64,000 bases of DNA, taken from assembly GCF_012849095.1 (NCBI RefSeq), contig NZ_CP051680.1, forward strand, positions 3,684,501-3,748,500, given 5' to 3'. Shown here piece after piece: positions 61,297 to 64,000 of the stretch. Source of the DNA: Cohnella herbarum (GTDB lineage Bacteria > Bacillota > Bacilli > Paenibacillales > Paenibacillaceae). The notes beneath the pieces are model-generated. The model made no database searches. It was not told the DNA's origin and was given only the letters and a program-made list of their open reading frames with translations. Both the position numbers and the translations under genes were made by a program. The first letter of the stretch is position 1. Each line of letters opens with the position of its first letter.

Positions 61297-64000
61297 CTAT
61301 TCCAGACTAAGAAGTTGATTAAGAATGACGGCTGCTTGCGCTCGATTAGCGGTAGCCATAGGAGCGAATTTGTTGTCGGCCATCCCCTCGACAATACCGG
61401 CACGTTGCATGGCGGCTACCGATTCTTGCGCATAGCCGGCAATGACCTTGGCATCCGAGAATGCTGCTGCTTCTTTAATAGGCTGCAACTTCAGCCCTGC
61501 CGCGGATAACGCTCTGTAGGTCATGACCACCATATCCTGACGGCTGATCTTCTCTTGGATTCCGAAGGATCCGTCTTGCTTGCCTTTGACGATTCCTAAT
61601 TGATGAGCCGACATTATGGCATCGTAGTACCATTGGCCTTCCTTAACATCGCTGAAAGATTTACCCGTATTCTTCGCATGAAGATCTAAGGTTTGGACAA
61701 GCATCTGCACGAATTCCGCCCTCGTCACTTCTTTGTTCGGAGCGAAAGATTTAGCCGATACGCCCTTCACGATACCGCGAGCCGCCAGCGCGGCGATGCT
61801 GGTCTTAGCCCATGCCGACTGATCGAGATCGGTGAATTCCACCTGAACGAATGCGGCTGCGTATTTGCTGAAATGCTTAGCGGTAAATTCAACCGCTTTA
61901 GTAACAGGATTATAACGAGCGTTCTTGATAACCTCGAGACTGCCGCTATCCGAAATGTAATAGATCACGACTTGTTCCGGGTTCTCTCCCGGCTTCAAAG
62001 TGTAAGGAATCGAAACTTGAACCCCTTGGTTCGCTCCGAAATCGCTAATTCGTTTCCCGCCGACGCTTAAGTTGAAGTCGAATACCGCGTTGTCTCCGAC
62101 TTGGCCTCGAATCCCTCCCGGCAAAGATGAAGGGTCTACTTTGCTTACGCTTATTTCTATGTCCGCTTTCTGATCCGAACCGGTAAACAACGAACTCGGA
62201 AGCTCCAGCTTAACAAAACCCAAGTCCAACTGAATCCTTTTAACTCCGGCATCGGTCGCAGCCTTCACCTGATTAACAGGCAATGTAGCCACGATGCTTT
62301 TAGCCTCCGTCGGCAACTTGATATCGAACGAAAGGAGGCCGTCTTTAACGTTTTTCAATGCCTCGGAGAAGGCTTGCTCGCCTACTTTTACCGTCGCTTT
62401 GCCATTGGCATCCACCTTTACCGTACCCTCGTCTACAGGTCCCGGACCTGAAGAACCACCAGGACCAGGATTGGAGCTTTGGTTAGGTCCCTTTAATTCC
62501 AATACGCCTAACCTCGAAGTATTCGTGTAGGATTGACCCGTAGGATCGTTCCATATAAATACGCTATCGCGGGAGCCGCCATCTTGGTCGTTATTCACTT
62601 GGAAGTCGAATCCGATCAAGGTTCCCGCAGCCGGCGTAATCATATCCAGCGCGATAGCCGCTTCTACGATATAACCTCCGGAGGTGAGCTTAGTTGCAGA
62701 CGTGTAGTTGTCTTGCGTTGCATGGCCGCCGACAGTCTTAACGTTCTTGAAATTGATCCTGTATTGACCGTCATCATCTTGATAGGAAGATGTTTTACCG
62801 TTGTTCTGGTCGACGAAAATTTCTACCGAGTCCTGCTCGTAAGGATTACCGGGGGCATCGCTCAGCGCGCTGTCCGTTACAATGGCATAAACGTATAATT
62901 TCTGCGCATCCCACATCGTACGGAATTGAGCTTTGGCGACCGCGTTGTTGTTCTGTTCCACTTTGACGTCAGTAGTATATACAGGTGCATTCGCCCACGC
63001 GCCATCCATTTCACCGTCGATTGCAGGCGTCCCGTAGGTAGCGCTTGCTACCCGAGTCGCCTCGATATAAGTCAATACCCCATAGCCTAAGCTATCGCTA
63101 TCTTGAGCAGCGCGCGGATCGCTCCAAGATACGATAATTCCGTTGCCGCCCTGCTCCGATCCGTCGTTTATGCCTTTGTCGGTTATTCTGACATCGAATT
63201 TCACTTGCTTGCCCATATTTCCACTCAGGGGAATCGCTGTTTCCAGTACATAACCGCCCGTACCTTCGATTATAGAGGTATGGTTACGCGGGAACGTCAG
63301 CTTCTGGATGCCATTGTTATCGACGAACAGCTCGATTTGATCCGTTGTCGTATCCGTCGCGTCTTTTACCGCTACGCGAACGTAGAGGTTTTGAGCATCC
63401 CACAGCGTTTTCACGTCTGCCTCAAGCGTGCCTGATTGCTCGGTTTTCATTGCCGGAACCGTATGCCACACGGAATCCGTGACACGATCGATAACCGGAG
63501 TCCCCTGTGCCGTATTGGCCGATTTTGCCGTTAACGGTAGCTTGGAAGGCGTTAACGTCTTAATCGCCTCGATCATCCCCCAATAAGCGTACTTGGCTTG
63601 ATGCTGCTTGTTGAACGGGAATGGAGCGTCTTGGCGGATCTTATTATCCCTGTTATGAAGCCAAGTATGATCGTCCGCAATGCCCCACAACGTGACGTTG
63701 CTGATCCATCCGTCTGGATTATCGACCGTTATGCCCATGGTGTCTAGTCGAACCAGCTCTTTGAACAGCTCCTTGAAACGGTAGCCTTGCTTGATAAGAA
63801 TGTCTTCCGGAATCGGATCGTAGCTCGTGTTCCCGCTCGTATAGATCGAAACGTCAAGCTCGGTAATTTGATTGTCAAATCCTGCTTCTGCGAATTTCCG
63901 AATCGAATCGGAAATTTGTTGAACGGAAGGCCCGCTGATATTGATGTGGGTTTGATGGCCCACGCCATCGATCGGAACTCCCTCGCCTCTTAAACTCGTA
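61297..64000 (-). CDS. SLH-anchored GH10 endo-xylanase with CBM9 modules (5' end cut)
   Basis: The frame is open to the right edge (GEGVPIDGVGHQTHINISGP at the end), so the start lies outside. The visible part begins in the C-terminal half of a GH10 xylanase: the catalytic nucleophile Glu is in ITELDVSIYTSG and the later WGIADDHTWL loop is typical. Two CBM9-like carbohydrate-binding domains follow (near 63500-63080 and 63030-62500; TPVIDRVTDSVW, TPAIDGEMDGAW), then a proline/glycine linker (near 62450), a beta domain and three SLH domains (about 61840-61297; FTDLDQSAWAKTS first). This is the layout of wall-bound xylanases of Paenibacillus and Clostridium relatives. It cuts xylan at the cell surface and feeds the oligosaccharide uptake genes. 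Confidence 0.92.
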   Translation of the reverse strand, partial: TSLRGEGVPIDGVGHQTHINISGPSVQQISDSIRKFAEAGFDNQITELDVSIYTSGNTSYDPIPEDILIKQGYRFKELFKELVRLDTMGITVDNPDGWISNVTLWGIADDHTWLHNRDNKIRQDAPFPFNKQHQAKYAYWGMIEAIKTLTPSKLPLTAKSANTAQGTPVIDRVTDSVWHTVPAMKTEQSGTLEADVKTLWDAQNLYVRVAVKDATDTTTDQIELFVDNNGIQKLTFPRNHTSIIEGTGGYVLETAIPLSGNMGKQVKFDVRITDKGINDGSEQGGNGIIVSWSDPRAAQDSDSLGYGVLTYIEATRVASATYGTPAIDGEMDGAWANAPVYTTDVKVEQNNNAVAKAQFRTMWDAQKLYVYAIVTDSALSDAPGNPYEQDSVEIFVDQNNGKTSSYQDDDGQYRINFKNVKTVGGHATQDNYTSATKLTSGGYIVEAAIALDMITPAAGTLIGFDFQVNNDQDGGSRDSVFIWNDPTGQSYTNTSRLGVLELKGPNQSSNPGPGGSSGPGPVDEGTVKVDANGKATVKVGEQAFSEALKNVKDGLLSFDIKLPTEAKSIVATLPVNQVKAATDAGVKRIQLDLGFVKLELPSSLFTGSDQKADIEISVSKVDPSSLPGGIRGQVGDNAVFDFNLSVGGKRISDFGANQGVQVSIPYTLKPGENPEQVVIYYISDSGSLEVIKNARYNPVTKAVEFTAKHFSKYAAAFVQVEFTDLDQSAWAKTSIAALAARGIVKGVSAKSFAPNKEVTRAEFVQMLVQTLDLHAKNTGKSFSDVKEGQWYYDAIMSAHQLGIVKGKQDGSFGIQEKISRQDMVVMTYRALSAAGLKLQPIKEAAAFSDAKVIAGYAQESVAAMQRAGIVEGMADNKFAPMATANRAQAAVILNQLLSLE

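Overview
The window looks like chromosome of a Gram-positive bacterium of the Paenibacillaceae (Paenibacillus or Cohnella type; genus is inference). Pointers are very large secreted proteins ending in three S-layer homology (SLH) domains, an Lpl/Ytc-type oligosaccharide ABC operon under an AraC-type membrane sensor and a GntR/LacI repressor, strong AGGAGG ribosome sites, GTG/TTG starts, sigma-A promoters and many hairpin terminators. No rRNA, tRNA, CRISPR, prophage or insertion sequence was seen.

Layout. 1-5.9 kb: two surface-protein genes (one cut by the left edge) beside a two-component pair made of a 7TM histidine kinase (frameshifted) and a response regulator of REC + winged helix + BTAD (SARP) type. 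6-9.8 kb: GNAT acetyltransferase, the coupled adaA-adaB alkylation-repair pair, a PhyH-type dioxygenase and a divergent AraC regulator. 9.9-32.7 kb: one minus-strand run of four genes, about 23 kb, reading protease -> 1778-aa -> 2505-aa -> 3046-aa exported proteins; the last two carry SLH anchors. A winged-helix/TPR regulator and an MFS exporter diverge from it (33-35.5 kb); the exporter ribosome site lies inside a long hairpin. 35.5-36 kb: a 51-bp tandem repeat and one copy of a dispersed ~130-bp element. 36.1-42.3 kb: a 2091-aa-equivalent SLH/GLUG surface protein broken by two single-base frameshifts. 42.5-52.9 kb: sugar operon (repressor, membrane AraC sensor, two permeases, binding lipoprotein, GH38-like glycosidase and a decayed acetyl-xylan esterase). 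53-56.5 kb: a Ytr-like GntR/ABC module with two matching operators, and the second ~130-bp element. 56.5-57.4 kb: gene-free. 57.4-61.2 kb: TIM-barrel isomerase + cupin operon with a cre-like site, divergent AraC regulator, shikimate kinase. 61.3-64 kb: SLH-anchored GH10 xylanase cut by the right edge.

The common theme is the cell surface and plant polysaccharide use: secreted SLH proteins and xylanase outside, oligosaccharide uptake and trimming inside. The most interesting signals are regulatory. Three surface-protein promoters share a 7-4-7-8 spacing (two heptamer direct repeats with an 11-bp period, then 8 bp to the -10 box), the layout known for SARP activators, and SARP/OmpR-type regulator genes lie beside two of them. 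Other strong signals are the SD-sequestering hairpin before the MFS gene, the paired GntR operators, the dispersed repeat, and three single-base losses at G/C runs that break two otherwise intact genes.
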